Source: Serratia bockelmannii (GTDB lineage: Bacteria > Pseudomonadota > Gammaproteobacteria > Enterobacterales > Enterobacteriaceae). From it: DNA of 64,000 nt. The position numbers and the translations under genes were made by a program. The DNA lies in the NCBI RefSeq assembly GCF_008011855.1, contig NZ_VOUX01000004.1:124001-188000 (forward strand), written 5' to 3'. The notes under the pieces were generated by a model, which was not told the origin of the DNA, did no database searches, and was given only the letters and a program-made list of their open reading frames with translations. This document shows, one piece after another, positions 51,599-60,126 of the stretch; the stretch's first letter is position 1, and each line of letters starts with the position of its first letter.

Positions 51599-52519
51599 TT
51601 ACAGGCCGACGTTCGGCAGCGCCGGACGAGTGGCCAGCGCTTTATCGATCACGGCATTGATCTCGGTGAGCGTTTCCCCCTGCAGCGCCAGGCGCGGTGG
51701 GCGAGTGACGGCGCTGCCGCGGCCAACCCGCTGTTCGCAGAGCTTGATGCATTGCACCAGATCGGGACGGGCATCGAGGTGCAGCAGCGGCATGAACCAG
51801 CTGTACAGCGCCAATGCTTCCTCATAGCGCTTTTCCTTAGCCAGACGGAACAGGGTTTCCCCTTCGCGCGGGAAAGCATTGGACATGCCGGAGATCCAGC
51901 CTTGCGCGCCGACGGCGATGCTTTCCAGCACCACATCGTCCAACCCGGCGAACAGCACGAAGCGATCGCCGACTTCGTTGCGTAGGTCGATAAAGCGGCG
52001 CGTATCGCCCGAGGAGTCTTTGAAACACACGATGTTCTCGCAGTCGACCAGCGAAGTCAGGATGTCGGGTGTGACGTCATTTTTGTAAATGGGGGGGTTG
52101 TTGTAGACCATGATCGGCAGATCGGTCGCGCCGGCGACGCTGCGGAAGTGCGCGGCGGTTTCGTGCGGCTTGGCGGAATAAACCAGCGCCGGCATCACCA
52201 TAATGCCATCGACACCGGCCTTTTGCGCTTCACGCGCCATGTTCTGCGCGAAGGCGGTGGTGAACTCGGCGATGCCGGCGATCACCGGCACTTTGCCGTC
52301 GGCGGCGTCTCTCGCCACTTCGATCACCGCCAGCTTTTCCTGCATCGTCATCGAGGTGTTTTCACCGACGGTGCCACACACCACCAGACCGGAGACGCCG
52401 TCGCGCACCAGGTTTTTGATCACCGTATGGGTGGCGTCGAGGTCCAGAGAGAAATCGTTGCGGAACTGGGTCGTCACCGCCGGGAATACGCCGCTCCAGC
52501 TTATGGCTTTATGGCTCAT
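51599..52519 (-). CDS. Pyrroline-4-hydroxy-2-carboxylate deaminase (DHDPS family)
   Basis: A 306-residue class I aldolase-fold protein. Schiff-base Lys167 (IVCFKDSSGD) and Tyr139 (IMVYNNPPIY) are present; the GTVGENTSMT phosphate-like loop departs from GTTGE of true dihydrodipicolinate synthase. In this context it is the deaminase that turns delta1-pyrroline-4-hydroxy-2-carboxylate into alpha-ketoglutarate semialdehyde. The start has an AGGA site. First gene of the reverse-strand operon. Confidence 0.92.
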   Translation of the reverse strand: MSHKAISWSGVFPAVTTQFRNDFSLDLDATHTVIKNLVRDGVSGLVVCGTVGENTSMTMQEKLAVIEVARDAADGKVPVIAGIAEFTTAFAQNMAREAQKAGVDGIMVMPALVYSAKPHETAAHFRSVAGATDLPIMVYNNPPIYKNDVTPDILTSLVDCENIVCFKDSSGDTRRFIDLRNEVGDRFVLFAGLDDVVLESIAVGAQGWISGMSNAFPREGETLFRLAKEKRYEEALALYSWFMPLLHLDARPDLVQCIKLCEQRVGRGSAVTRPPRLALQGETLTEINAVIDKALATRPALPNVGL

Positions 52520-52728
52520 AGTGTTTGTCCTGTCGTCCGAAAGTGTTAATGAAAAGTGAATCTTTAGTAAGGCTCACCGACAGATTGACCGGTATTGCGC
52601 AGGGAGGCTTGACGCTTTTCGCCGATTGCCGCGACGAAATTGGCACAATGGCGGCGGAAAGCGGGCATGAAAAAAACCAGGCGCCGGTGCGCCGTGAAGA
52701 GAGGGAGGTAACCAGGTAAATCAGCGCG

Positions 52729-53583
52729 TTAAGCGGAAAGCGTCAGGCGGAAATCGCGCGGCGTGGAGCCGGTCATCGCTTTGAACTGACGGCTGAAGGC
52801 GCTGTGATCGGTATAGCCGCACTGTAGCGCGATGTCGGTGATTGGCAGATCGCCGGCCAGCAGTTCCGTGGCCTTTTCCAGCCGCACTTTATGGATCATC
52901 TGGCGCGGGGTGAGGTGGAAGATACGTTTGCAGTAGCGTTCGATCTGCGCCACCGACAACCCGGTCAGCGCCGTCAGCTCTTCAAGCGCGATCGGTCGCG
53001 CGTAGTGGCGGCGGATATGCACGTCGATCGCCGCCAGCCGTTGGTAGGCCGGGTGATTGGCCCTGGCCTCCTGCAGGTCGTGAGAAATACCCGCCATACC
53101 GATGATTCTTCCCTGCGCGTCATACAGCGCCAGCTTTTGCGTCAGGCACCAGCCGGTTTCTCGGCCATTGTACAGGTGCATCTCCAGTTGATCCTGGATC
53201 AGCACGCCGTGGCGCAATACCCGCAGATCCTGCTCGGTGTAGCCGGATCCGAGCTGAGCGGGAAAAACGTCGGCGGAGGTCTTGCCCAGCAGCGGCGTGA
53301 CGGTTTTGAAACCGCAGCGCTTGGCCAGCGTGAGGTTGGCCAGCAGGTAGCGAGCCTGGGCGTCTTTGATAAAGAACACCACGTTCGGGATCGCGTTCAG
53401 CAACGGCGCGATCAGCGCCAGTGTATTCAGCAGATCGCGCAGGTTGTTCGGGCGCTGTTGCGCCAGTCCGTCGCACAGACGCGACAGATGTTCGACGGCA
53501 AAAACGTCCTCCTGCTCCGGCAACCCAACAAGCGAAGGCGGCGAGAGAGAAACCGGAGGCTGATAGTCTGAAGTGGATCGCAT
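52729..53583 (-). CDS. PAS-AraC transcriptional regulator of hydroxyproline use
   Basis: A 284-residue regulator. A PAS-like sensor (about 70-180, LLNAIPNVVFFIKDAQARYL and HLYNGRETGWCLTQKLALYD) is joined to an AraC helix-turn-helix pair at the C-terminus (about 185-284, YARPIALEELTALTGLSVAQ and DIALQCGYTDHSAFSRQFKA). It lies between the two arms of the hydroxyproline locus and is likely their activator (inference). The ATG at 53581-53583 has AAGGG six bases upstream. Confidence 0.9.
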   Translation of the reverse strand: MRSTSDYQPPVSLSPPSLVGLPEQEDVFAVEHLSRLCDGLAQQRPNNLRDLLNTLALIAPLLNAIPNVVFFIKDAQARYLLANLTLAKRCGFKTVTPLLGKTSADVFPAQLGSGYTEQDLRVLRHGVLIQDQLEMHLYNGRETGWCLTQKLALYDAQGRIIGMAGISHDLQEARANHPAYQRLAAIDVHIRRHYARPIALEELTALTGLSVAQIERYCKRIFHLTPRQMIHKVRLEKATELLAGDLPITDIALQCGYTDHSAFSRQFKAMTGSTPRDFRLTLSA

Positions 53584-53972
53584 AACAGTCCCTTTTCGGT
53601 CGTTAGCCGGAAAAACAGGCGGGCCAGGTTGGCACTTTCGCATCAATATTAACTTTTCTGTAACGAAGCAAGCGCTATTTCCGGCCGGCTGCTAAATATG
53701 CGGATTGCCGCATACTTTTGCCGGGCGGTGTTTGGCAGTTGCTTGAAAACTGCGGTGTTTCTCGCTACACAAAGGTTTAGCATGGAAATAACAATATGAT
53801 AAATAAGTCATTATTATGGCATTCGTTAAGCGTATACCCGCGCCGCGTCAGACCTGACTTTTATCACTGTGCTGATTTCTTCATTCGCCGCGCCGAAACG
53901 CATCAAGCCGCCATGCCCACATTCGTTCAGGCTAATGCCATTGGTAACATCTCATTAACTCAGGAGACGCCG
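53584..53972. promoter_or_regulatory. Divergent control region of the hydroxyproline locus
   Basis: 389 bp between the regulator and the epimerase gene. An in-frame extension of the epimerase frame runs back to 53796 but has no ribosome site and is unlikely to be used. The middle (53640-53830) is AT-richer and should hold both promoters; I see no clear palindromic operator. Confidence 0.5.
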
Positions 53973-54920
53973 ATGGCACTTTCTGCGCATATCACCGCTT
54001 TGCGGGCGATCGATTCTCATACCGGCGGAGAGCCGACACGTCTGATCGTGGAAGGGTTTCCCGATCTCGGCGAGGGCAGCATGGCGGAACGGCGGGCGCG
54101 TTTCGCGCAACATTATGACGATTGGCGCTGCGCGGTGATGCTCGAACCGCGCGGCAATGACGTGCTGGTGGGGGCGCTGCTGTGTCGCCCCTGCTCGCCG
54201 CAGGCCACCGCTGGGGTGATCTTCTTTAACAACAACGGCTATCTGGGTATGTGCGGGCACGGCACTATCGGGCTGATCGCTTCGCTGGCGCACCTGGGGC
54301 GGATCCACGCCGGGAGCCATCTCATCGAGACCCCGGTCGGCACGGTAAACGCCACGCTGCATGACGACGGCAGCGTCACGGTGGAGAACGTGGCGGCTTA
54401 TCGTTACCGTCGCCAGGTGCGGCTTGAGGTTGGGGGATACGGGCCGGTGACGGGGGATATCGCCTGGGGCGGTAACTGGTTCTTCCTGATCGGCGAGTCG
54501 CCGTTACCTATCGATAGACAAAATCTGGAGGCATTGACCGCGTTCACCTGGGCGGTGCGGCAGACATTGGAACAGGCGGGCATCTGCGGTGAAGACGGCG
54601 GAGTGATAGACCATATCGAACTGTTCGGTGACGATCCGCAGGCCGACAGCCGAAGCTTCGTGTTGTGCCCCGGCAAAGCCTATGATCGTTCTCCGTGCGG
54701 TACCGGTACCAGCGCCAAACTGGCGTGTCTGGCGGCGGACGGCAAACTGCCACCGGAAACGCAGTGGCGGCAGGTCAGCGTGATCGGTAGCGAATTCCAG
54801 GCCTATTACCGCTGGAATGGCGAACGTATTACTCCTTTTATTCGCGGGCAGGCCTATGTGTGTGCCGATAGCCAACTGCTGCTCGACGAACGCGATCCCT
54901 TTGTCTGGGGAATACGCTGA
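53973..54920 (+). CDS. 4-hydroxyproline 2-epimerase
   Basis: A 315-residue proline-racemase-fold enzyme. Both catalytic Cys are present: Cys94 ([12 protein letters not shown]) and Cys242 ([12 protein letters not shown]), so it is an epimerase rather than the Thr-containing dehydratase. It converts trans-4-hydroxy-L-proline to cis-4-hydroxy-D-proline, the first step of the pathway encoded around it. The ATG at 53973 has AGGAG six bases upstream. Its stop overlaps the start of the dehydrogenase gene. Confidence 0.95.
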   Translation: MALSAHITALRAIDSHTGGEPTRLIVEGFPDLGEGSMAERRARFAQHYDDWRCAVMLEPRGNDVLVGALLCRPCSPQATAGVIFFNNNGYLGMCGHGTIGLIASLAHLGRIHAGSHLIETPVGTVNATLHDDGSVTVENVAAYRYRRQVRLEVGGYGPVTGDIAWGGNWFFLIGESPLPIDRQNLEALTAFTWAVRQTLEQAGICGEDGGVIDHIELFGDDPQADSRSFVLCPGKAYDRSPCGTGTSAKLACLAADGKLPPETQWRQVSVIGSEFQAYYRWNGERITPFIRGQAYVCADSQLLLDERDPFVWGIR

Positions 54921-56044
54921 TGGGCACCGGACAGAAAGCCGATGTCATCGTGATCGGCGCCGGCATCATCGGCGCTGCCTGTGCCTGGCGGTTGGCGCGG
55001 GAAGGGTATCGTGTCTCGGTAGTGGACGATCGTCGCGCCGGTGCGACCGCCGCCGGCATGGGGCATCTGGTATGCATGGACGATAATCCGGCTGAGCTGG
55101 CGTTGAGCGCTTATTCGCTGCGGTTATGGCGTGAAGTGACGGAGCGGATGCCGCAAGCGTGTGCCTGGCGCGGCTGCGGAACGCTATGGCTGGCGGATAA
55201 AACGGATGAAATGGGCATTGCCGAACAAAAGCGGGCGCGGCTGGCGGAGCAGGGTGTGACTGCGGAACTGCTGACGGCGGAGCAGATCGCCGCCGTGGAG
55301 CCGATGCTGCGGCACGGCCTGGCCGGTGGGCTGCGGGTGCCGGCCGACGGCATTGTGTATGCGCCGCTCGTGGCTCGCTGGCTGTTGGACGACGGTAGTG
55401 CGGCGATCGAGGTGGTACATGGTGAAGCGACAGCACTGGAGGAAGGGGCAGTGAGGCTGGCGGATGGCAGGCGCCTGGCTGCGCCACTGGTAGTCCTGGC
55501 CTGTGGCCTTAGGGCCAATAGCCTATTGCCGCAGGCTTTGCTGCACGCCAAGAAGGGCCATCTGGCGATCACCGATCGCTACCCGCCGCGGGTGCGGCAT
55601 CAACTGGTGGAGTTGGGATATGGCGCCAGCGCGCATGCCAGCGACGGTACGTCGGTGGCATTCAATGTGCAGGCACGGCCCACCGGACAATGGCTGATCG
55701 GCTCTTCCCGCCAGTTCGACGCCGTCGATTCGGCGTTGGACATGCCAGTGTTGGCGGCGATGCTCAAGCGTGCGCAGCATTTCTTGCCCGCACTGGCGCA
55801 GATGAACATCATTCGCTGCTGGGCCGGGCTGCGCGCTGCCTCTGCAGACGGGCTGCCGTTGTTGGGCGCACATCCGCGGCATTCCTGGCTGTGGTTGGCG
55901 CTGGGGCACGAGGGATTGGGTGTCACAACCGCCCTTGGTAGTGCCGCGCTGATTACTGCGCAGATCGGCCGGCAAACGCCGGAGATTGATGATTCCCCCT
56001 ATTTGGCGGCGCGCGCGTTTGCCGTCGAGGAGCTGCCTGTATGA
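54920..56044 (+). CDS. D-hydroxyproline dehydrogenase, FAD catalytic subunit
   Basis: A 374-residue DAO-fold flavoprotein. The FAD loop is VIVIGAGIIGAACAWRLARE near residue 8; RCWAGLRAASADGLPLLGAH near 300 is the DAO signature. It oxidises cis-4-hydroxy-D-proline to delta1-pyrroline-4-hydroxy-2-carboxylate together with the two following subunits. Start overlaps the epimerase stop by one base, and its stop overlaps the next gene by 4 bp (ATGA). Confidence 0.93.
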   Translation: MGTGQKADVIVIGAGIIGAACAWRLAREGYRVSVVDDRRAGATAAGMGHLVCMDDNPAELALSAYSLRLWREVTERMPQACAWRGCGTLWLADKTDEMGIAEQKRARLAEQGVTAELLTAEQIAAVEPMLRHGLAGGLRVPADGIVYAPLVARWLLDDGSAAIEVVHGEATALEEGAVRLADGRRLAAPLVVLACGLRANSLLPQALLHAKKGHLAITDRYPPRVRHQLVELGYGASAHASDGTSVAFNVQARPTGQWLIGSSRQFDAVDSALDMPVLAAMLKRAQHFLPALAQMNIIRCWAGLRAASADGLPLLGAHPRHSWLWLALGHEGLGVTTALGSAALITAQIGRQTPEIDDSPYLAARAFAVEELPV

Positions 56045-56301
56045 ATGAAAGACAAAATACGCTCTCGTTGAGTATCGATGGAGAGCACCGGCGGGTGCCG
56101 GTTGGCCTCAGCGTTGCTGCGGCACTCAGCCTGTGCGGTGACGATCGTTGCCGGTTGTCGATTTCACACCAACCACGGGCCCCCTTTTGCGGCATGGGCA
56201 TTTGTCAGGAGTGCCGGGTGACCATTAACGGTCTGCGTTGCCTGGCGTGCCAGACGCTGTGCCAAGCCGGCATGCGCATCGAGAGGAGCGATGATGAGTA
56301 A
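56041..56301 (+). CDS. D-hydroxyproline dehydrogenase, [2Fe-2S] small subunit
   Basis: An 86-residue ferredoxin-like protein. The cluster loop is PFCGMGICQECRVTINGLRC with further Cys downstream (LACQTLCQ), as in the small subunit of hydrogen-cyanide-synthase-like dehydrogenases. It passes electrons within the heteromeric dehydrogenase. It overlaps the genes on both sides, indicating translational coupling. Confidence 0.92.
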   Translation: MNERQNTLSLSIDGEHRRVPVGLSVAAALSLCGDDRCRLSISHQPRAPFCGMGICQECRVTINGLRCLACQTLCQAGMRIERSDDE

Positions 56302-57562
56302 CTTCGACTGTGAGGTGCTGATCGTCGGCGCTGGGCCGGCCGGCATGGCTGCGGCGCTGGCCGCTGCGGAAAGTGGTGGTCAGGTACGAATGATTGATGA
56401 TAATCCACATCCAGGCGGACAAATCTGGCGCGATGGACCGCAGGTGGCATTGCCTGAAATGGCGAACCGCTATCGGCAGGCGGTGGTGACGAAGGAAAAT
56501 ATTGCGCTGCAGTCCGGCTGCAAGCTGGTGGCGCAGTGTGGCGCTAACCGATTGGCATATGAAGATGCCGAAGGCTGCGGCGTGATTCGCTATCAAAAGT
56601 TGATTTTATGCAATGGCGCTCGTGAACTCCTGTTGCCGTTTCCCGGCTGGACGCTGCCGGGGGTGACCGGCGCCGGTGGTCTACAGGCGCAAATCAAGCA
56701 AGGGCTGACAATTCGCGGTGAGCGAGTAGTGATAGCAGGCAGTGGTCCACTGCTGTTGGCGGTGGCGAACAGCGTAAAACAGGCCGGCGGCGAGGTGGTG
56801 CTGGTGGCTGAGCAGGCACCGCTTTGGCGGTTGGCGGCGTTTGCGGGCGGCTTGTGGCGCTGGCCAGCCAAGCTGCATCAGGCGTTTTCTCTGATGCCGC
56901 ATCGTTATCGTGCCGGTAGCCGGGTGCTGGCGGCGTTGGGGCAAGACCGTTTAACCTCGGTGCACGTCAATAACGGTGGGCGGCAAAGAACGATCGCCTG
57001 CGACAGGTTAGCCTGCGGTTTTGGATTGGTGGCGAACATTGAGTTGGCCATGCTGCTGGGGTGTCGGATAGAACACGGTGCCGTAGCGGTGGATCATTGT
57101 CAGCAAACCAGCCAGGCGCAAATTTATGCCGCCGGGGAATGTACCGGCATCGGCGGCAGTGAATTGGCGCTCACCGAAGGCGCCATTGCCGGTTATGCCG
57201 CCACCGGTCAGAAGGAAAAAGCCGATTTTATGATGGCGCAGCGGCAGCGGTGGCGGCGTTTCGCCACGGCGACAGCGGCCGCTTTTACGCTCGATGAACG
57301 CATGAATTCTCTGGCCAAACCGCAGACGCTGCTGTGCCGCTGCGAAGACGTCGCGCTGGAACAGGTCCGCCATCAGCCGGATTGGAACACGGCTAAGCTA
57401 AGTAGCCGCTGTGGCATGGGGGCATGCCAGGGTAAAGTCTGCGCGGCGGCGGCGAGGCAGCTTTTGGGCTGGCCTTTGCCACCGCCGCGTGTGCCTTTAA
57501 CGCCGGTCAGGGCGGAAACACTGGTTGCGCTGGGGCTGAACCGAAGTGATGACGACGGCTGA
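56294..57562 (+). CDS. D-hydroxyproline dehydrogenase, FAD/NAD(P)-binding subunit
   Basis: A 422-residue flavoprotein of the pyridine nucleotide-disulfide type. The FAD loop is EVLIVGAGPAGMAAALAAAE and the NAD loop is GERVVIAGSGPLLLAVANSV. The C-terminal part has a BFD-like [2Fe-2S] motif (LLCRCEDVAL and SSRCGMGACQGKVC). It is the alpha-type subunit of HcnABC-like dehydrogenases. Of two adjacent ATGs, the second has the better spacing to GAGGAG. Last gene of the forward arm; convergent with a lipoprotein gene 40 bp away. Confidence 0.92.
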   Translation: MSNFDCEVLIVGAGPAGMAAALAAAESGGQVRMIDDNPHPGGQIWRDGPQVALPEMANRYRQAVVTKENIALQSGCKLVAQCGANRLAYEDAEGCGVIRYQKLILCNGARELLLPFPGWTLPGVTGAGGLQAQIKQGLTIRGERVVIAGSGPLLLAVANSVKQAGGEVVLVAEQAPLWRLAAFAGGLWRWPAKLHQAFSLMPHRYRAGSRVLAALGQDRLTSVHVNNGGRQRTIACDRLACGFGLVANIELAMLLGCRIEHGAVAVDHCQQTSQAQIYAAGECTGIGGSELALTEGAIAGYAATGQKEKADFMMAQRQRWRRFATATAAAFTLDERMNSLAKPQTLLCRCEDVALEQVRHQPDWNTAKLSSRCGMGACQGKVCAAAARQLLGWPLPPPRVPLTPVRAETLVALGLNRSDDDG

Positions 57563-57602
57563 ATGGATTAGCGGCATGTCACCCTAGGCAAACGCCGCCA
57601 CA

Positions 57603-57962
57603 TCACCATTGCGGCCAATAGTAGGTTTTCTCTCGCCAACCTTTGCTGTACATACAGGCTTCGATGGTGGCGTTTCGGGCGGACTGATTGCGGTCGGTCT
57701 GCACCGTCTTAATCGACGGCTCTTTGTCATAGCGGTATCCCGATGGGCAATCTTTCTTATTTTTCTCGCAAGGGATGTATTTGTTTTCGTAGCTGAACTC
57801 CACGTCCCGCACCACGTCCGGCGGAAAACGATCGTAGCCGCGGCTGCGGCATTCGGCATATTCGGCATCCCGGGTACTCTCGACCGCGCCGGGCCTTTCC
57901 CATTGGGTGCAGGCGGTCATCATCAAAAGCGGCAAAACAATCAAACAACGGTAATTCTTCAT
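57603..57962 (-). CDS. Small lipoprotein, unrecognised
   Basis: A 119-residue precursor with a lipoprotein signal peptide (MKNYRCLIVLPLLMMTAC, lipobox MTAC at about residue 18). The mature part is polar, with further Cys (YAECRSRGYD; YIPCEKNKKDCPSGYRYDKE; EACMYSKGW), probably forming disulfides in the periplasm. I do not know the family. It is isolated, with a weak Fur-like match at 58057-58075 about 95 bp upstream of its start. Confidence 0.85.
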   Translation of the reverse strand: MKNYRCLIVLPLLMMTACTQWERPGAVESTRDAEYAECRSRGYDRFPPDVVRDVEFSYENKYIPCEKNKKDCPSGYRYDKEPSIKTVQTDRNQSARNATIEACMYSKGWREKTYYWPQW

Positions 57963-58504
57963 GGTGTCCCTAACTCTTTCTCTGTCCTGAGGCTCTCCGA
58001 CTAGGAATGTTCCTAACTGGCGAGGTAGGAAAGTGTAATAAACTGGCGGAATAATTGGAAATGATAATGGTTATTGTTTAGGTATGATTGAGGAAGTGCC
58101 GCGTTGAGAGAGGATGTGGCACATTGGGGAAGTCTGTAGGGATCTGCGACCACACGACGAAGGTGGGTCGATGTGGTGCTGGTTTTATTCATTCTTTTTA
58201 TGCCGTAATGATCCGAGCGCAATTGCATCGTTTTGATGAGTGAAATAATACGCATGCTAAGTATATTCTTATCTTGCCTGACTATTATTTTTATTTAGGA
58301 TATTTACCCATGCCAAGGATTTAATACTCGGTATTAATACTCTATTTTTTTATTTCTGTTTTTTTATTGGGGTTTTATTTTCGGGTTTTTTCTGGGGAAG
58401 GCTTTTAGTTACAGGGAATTCATTTGCATTTTAAATTTGGATTTTTTAAATTCATTTTAGAGGAAGGGTAATCGTACGCGACAGCGTCAAAAAAGGAGTT
58501 TATT
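57963..58504. other. AT-rich gap before the KilAC-like gene
   Basis: About 540 bp. A reverse frame (58013-58255) has no ribosome site and looks spurious. GGAAATGATAATGGTTATT (58057-58075) agrees with the Fur consensus at about 14 of 19 positions. The last 200 bp are very AT-rich (runs of T around 58340-58400), unlike core genes, suggesting transferred DNA or an H-NS-bound promoter. Otherwise I see nothing here. Confidence 0.5.
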
Positions 58505-58819
58505 TTGTCTGGGATAAAGAAAACGCCTGAAAGTCATGACGGTTTACCTTCACCATCAGAGGATTATGATACTTTCAAGCACCTCTCCGATGTGGGGGCC
58601 GTGTTGGGATATGGGCGAACTCGCTTTTATCAGTGGTGCCGCGGACGCGGATTTCTAACCCCAATGAACGTTCCATCACATGAAATGATCAGCCTGGGAT
58701 ATATGGTGGCGGTGTTATCAGAGACCGGTCATACCCGAGTTTACGTCACGCAGGATGGTTTCAGTTACGTCAGTGGTGCTTTTGCGGCAGATATCCAACG
58801 TGGCATGGTCAAGTTTTAA
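58505..58819 (+). CDS. KilAC-like (phage antirepressor C-terminal) small protein
   Basis: A 104-residue protein with a TTG start preceded by AAGGAG at good spacing. The core VGAVLGYGRTRFYQWCRGRG, then LTPMNVPSHEMISLGYMVAV and TRVYVTQDGFSYVSGAF, follows the pattern of the KilAC domain at the C-terminus of phage antirepressors. The N-terminal antirepressor domain is absent, and no other phage gene is nearby. It is probably a domesticated DNA-binding or protein-binding remnant, or a small regulator in its own right. The AT-rich surroundings support transfer. Confidence 0.75.
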   Translation: MSGIKKTPESHDGLPSPSEDYDTFKHLSDVGAVLGYGRTRFYQWCRGRGFLTPMNVPSHEMISLGYMVAVLSETGHTRVYVTQDGFSYVSGAFAADIQRGMVKF

Positions 58820-58989
58820 ATCTGCAAGAATCGCCTTTATTTCAATAGCTTTAATGCAGAATCTTCTTATTCCTGCCGGTTTGTGGGTGAGTGGGAAGTT
58901 ATCCGATTTTTTCGTCTCTGCAGTATGAATGCTACTGGAGACAGCTATTCTCTTGTTACGATAAGCATTATTTTCTTCAGGAGCCAAGG

Positions 58990-59421
58990 ATGAAGCATTA
59001 CGCCGCGTTGTTATTTGCCTCTGCACTGTTGACGGGATGTGCGACTCAAGTCGTACCGCCGCAACAGGCTGAATTGCCGCCCCCAAGCCGTCTGATGCTC
59101 TATCAGAATATCCCGGATACGCCTTACGCTACGGTAGTGGTGGTGCGCGACAGCGGAATGCTAGCGGGGAGCTGTCGCACCGGCGTCTATGTGAATGGGG
59201 AGTTCGCCGCTTCGCTGGGGTCGAAAGAGAAAGCAGAATTTCGCGTGCCGCCAGGCAATATTACGGTCAGTATCGGGCAAGATATGATCGAGAATAATCT
59301 GTGTATTTGGCGTGAGACCGGCGGCAGTGTACCGATGACGCTGCGCGCCGGTGAAAGCCGCTATCTGCGTATCGCCGGCGATCGGCAGAGAGGCTTCGTT
59401 TTGCAGGCAGGGCGGCCGTAA
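58990..59421 (+). CDS. Small outer-membrane-type lipoprotein, unrecognised
   Basis: A 143-residue precursor with a lipoprotein signal peptide (MKHYAALLFASALLTGC, lipobox LTGC). The mature part contains a beta-rich domain (ATVVVVRDSGMLAGSCRTGV; YVNGEFAASLGSKEKAEFRV; PPGNITVSIGQDM), reminiscent of PEGA/DUF2846-like sugar-binding or envelope domains, but I cannot assign it. The ATG at 58990 has AGGAG upstream; a frame extension to 58891 has none. Convergent with glpM across a perfect hairpin. Confidence 0.85.
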   Translation: MKHYAALLFASALLTGCATQVVPPQQAELPPPSRLMLYQNIPDTPYATVVVVRDSGMLAGSCRTGVYVNGEFAASLGSKEKAEFRVPPGNITVSIGQDMIENNLCIWRETGGSVPMTLRAGESRYLRIAGDRQRGFVLQAGRP

Positions 59422-59428
59422 CATTTCC

Positions 59429-59452
59429 GGCAAGGGCGTTAACGCCCTTGCC
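59429..59452. terminator. Perfect hairpin between the lipoprotein gene and glpM
   Basis: GGCAAGGGCG-TTAA-CGCCCTTGCC, a 10-bp stem. The loop contains the glpM stop codon. No T-run follows, so it is a candidate bidirectional barrier. Confidence 0.5.
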
Positions 59453-59780
59453 ACCATCCCCACAGCGTAATGAGTAGCCACGCCGCTGCAATCCAGCACA
59501 GTACCGCCGCACCCAGCGCTAACGACAGCCGCAGACTGTTAATCAGGAAATACAGCGAAATCAAATACACCAGGTAGGGCAACACCGCCCACATGCCGAA
59601 AATCAGCGTCGTTTTTAGCGCCGCTATTGAACGTTCGCTGCCGACAACATAATGCGCAATCAAAGCAAAAGTGGGGAAGAGCGGGACTAAACCGGCGATA
59701 TAATAGTTGCGCGTTTTGGCCAACAGGCCAATCAGAACCACGACCAGCGCGCCGATCAGCGCTTTGACAAGGATGCCCAT
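59439..59780 (-). CDS. glpM: Inner-membrane protein GlpM
   Basis: A 113-residue protein with four hydrophobic segments, following E. coli GlpM (109 residues) closely in the N-terminal two thirds (IGLLAKTRNYYIAGLVPLFP; TFALIAHYVVGSERSIAALK). GlpM is linked to membrane and glycerol-related functions, including alginate production in Pseudomonas; its mechanism is unknown. It is not beside yecF in E. coli, so the local order differs here. Confidence 0.93.
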   Translation of the reverse strand: MGILVKALIGALVVVLIGLLAKTRNYYIAGLVPLFPTFALIAHYVVGSERSIAALKTTLIFGMWAVLPYLVYLISLYFLINSLRLSLALGAAVLCWIAAAWLLITLWGWWQGR

Positions 59781-59860
59781 AACGGTCTCGGGTGTGGGGG
59801 AAAGTCAACACACTGCCCGAAAGTCTGTGCAAGATCAATGGCGTGTTGCGTAGCGCGGGG

Positions 59861-59890
59861 AAAAACAGACCCGCATGAAACGCGGGTCTG
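59861..59890 (-). terminator. Terminator of yecF
   Basis: On the reverse strand CAGACCCGC-GTTTCAT-GCGGGTCTG is followed by TTTTT, just after the yecF stop. Confidence 0.92.
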
Positions 59891-59901
59891 AGAGGCAACG
59901 T

Positions 59902-60126
59902 TTACTGGCGGTAAGCGTGCTTGATTTGCTGAATGCTGTTCTTGAAGATTTCCGCCTGAGTCGGATCTTCAATCTGGGCAATGAAACGTTCCATGTTGAT
60001 GATGACTTTCCCGGCGTCGGCCTGGCCGATCGACTTCAGGATCAGCGTCAGCGTAGCTTTGAGGCAGGCAACCTCGGTCGCCAAGATTTCCGGGTTTGCA
60101 GACGTAGTGAAATCAACGTTGCTCAT
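59902..60126 (-). CDS. yecF: DUF2594 protein YecF
   Basis: A 74-residue soluble helical protein matching E. coli YecF (74 residues): EVACLKATLTLILKSIGQAD, then VIINMERFIAQIEDPTQAEI. Function is unknown. It sits upstream of uvrY on the opposite strand, as in E. coli, but sdiA, its usual E. coli neighbour on the other side, is not here. Confidence 0.95.
   Translation of the reverse strand: MSNVDFTTSANPEILATEVACLKATLTLILKSIGQADAGKVIINMERFIAQIEDPTQAEIFKNSIQQIKHAYRQ

Noticed and set aside
53796-53972. N-terminal extension of the 4-hydroxyproline epimerase
   Set aside because: No ribosome site at 53796, whereas AGGAG stands six bases before the ATG at 53973 and the shorter protein has the family length.
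58013-58255. An 80-codon reverse-strand frame in the gap before the KilAC-like gene
   Set aside because: No ribosome site, no domain, and biased to AT-rich codons by composition alone.
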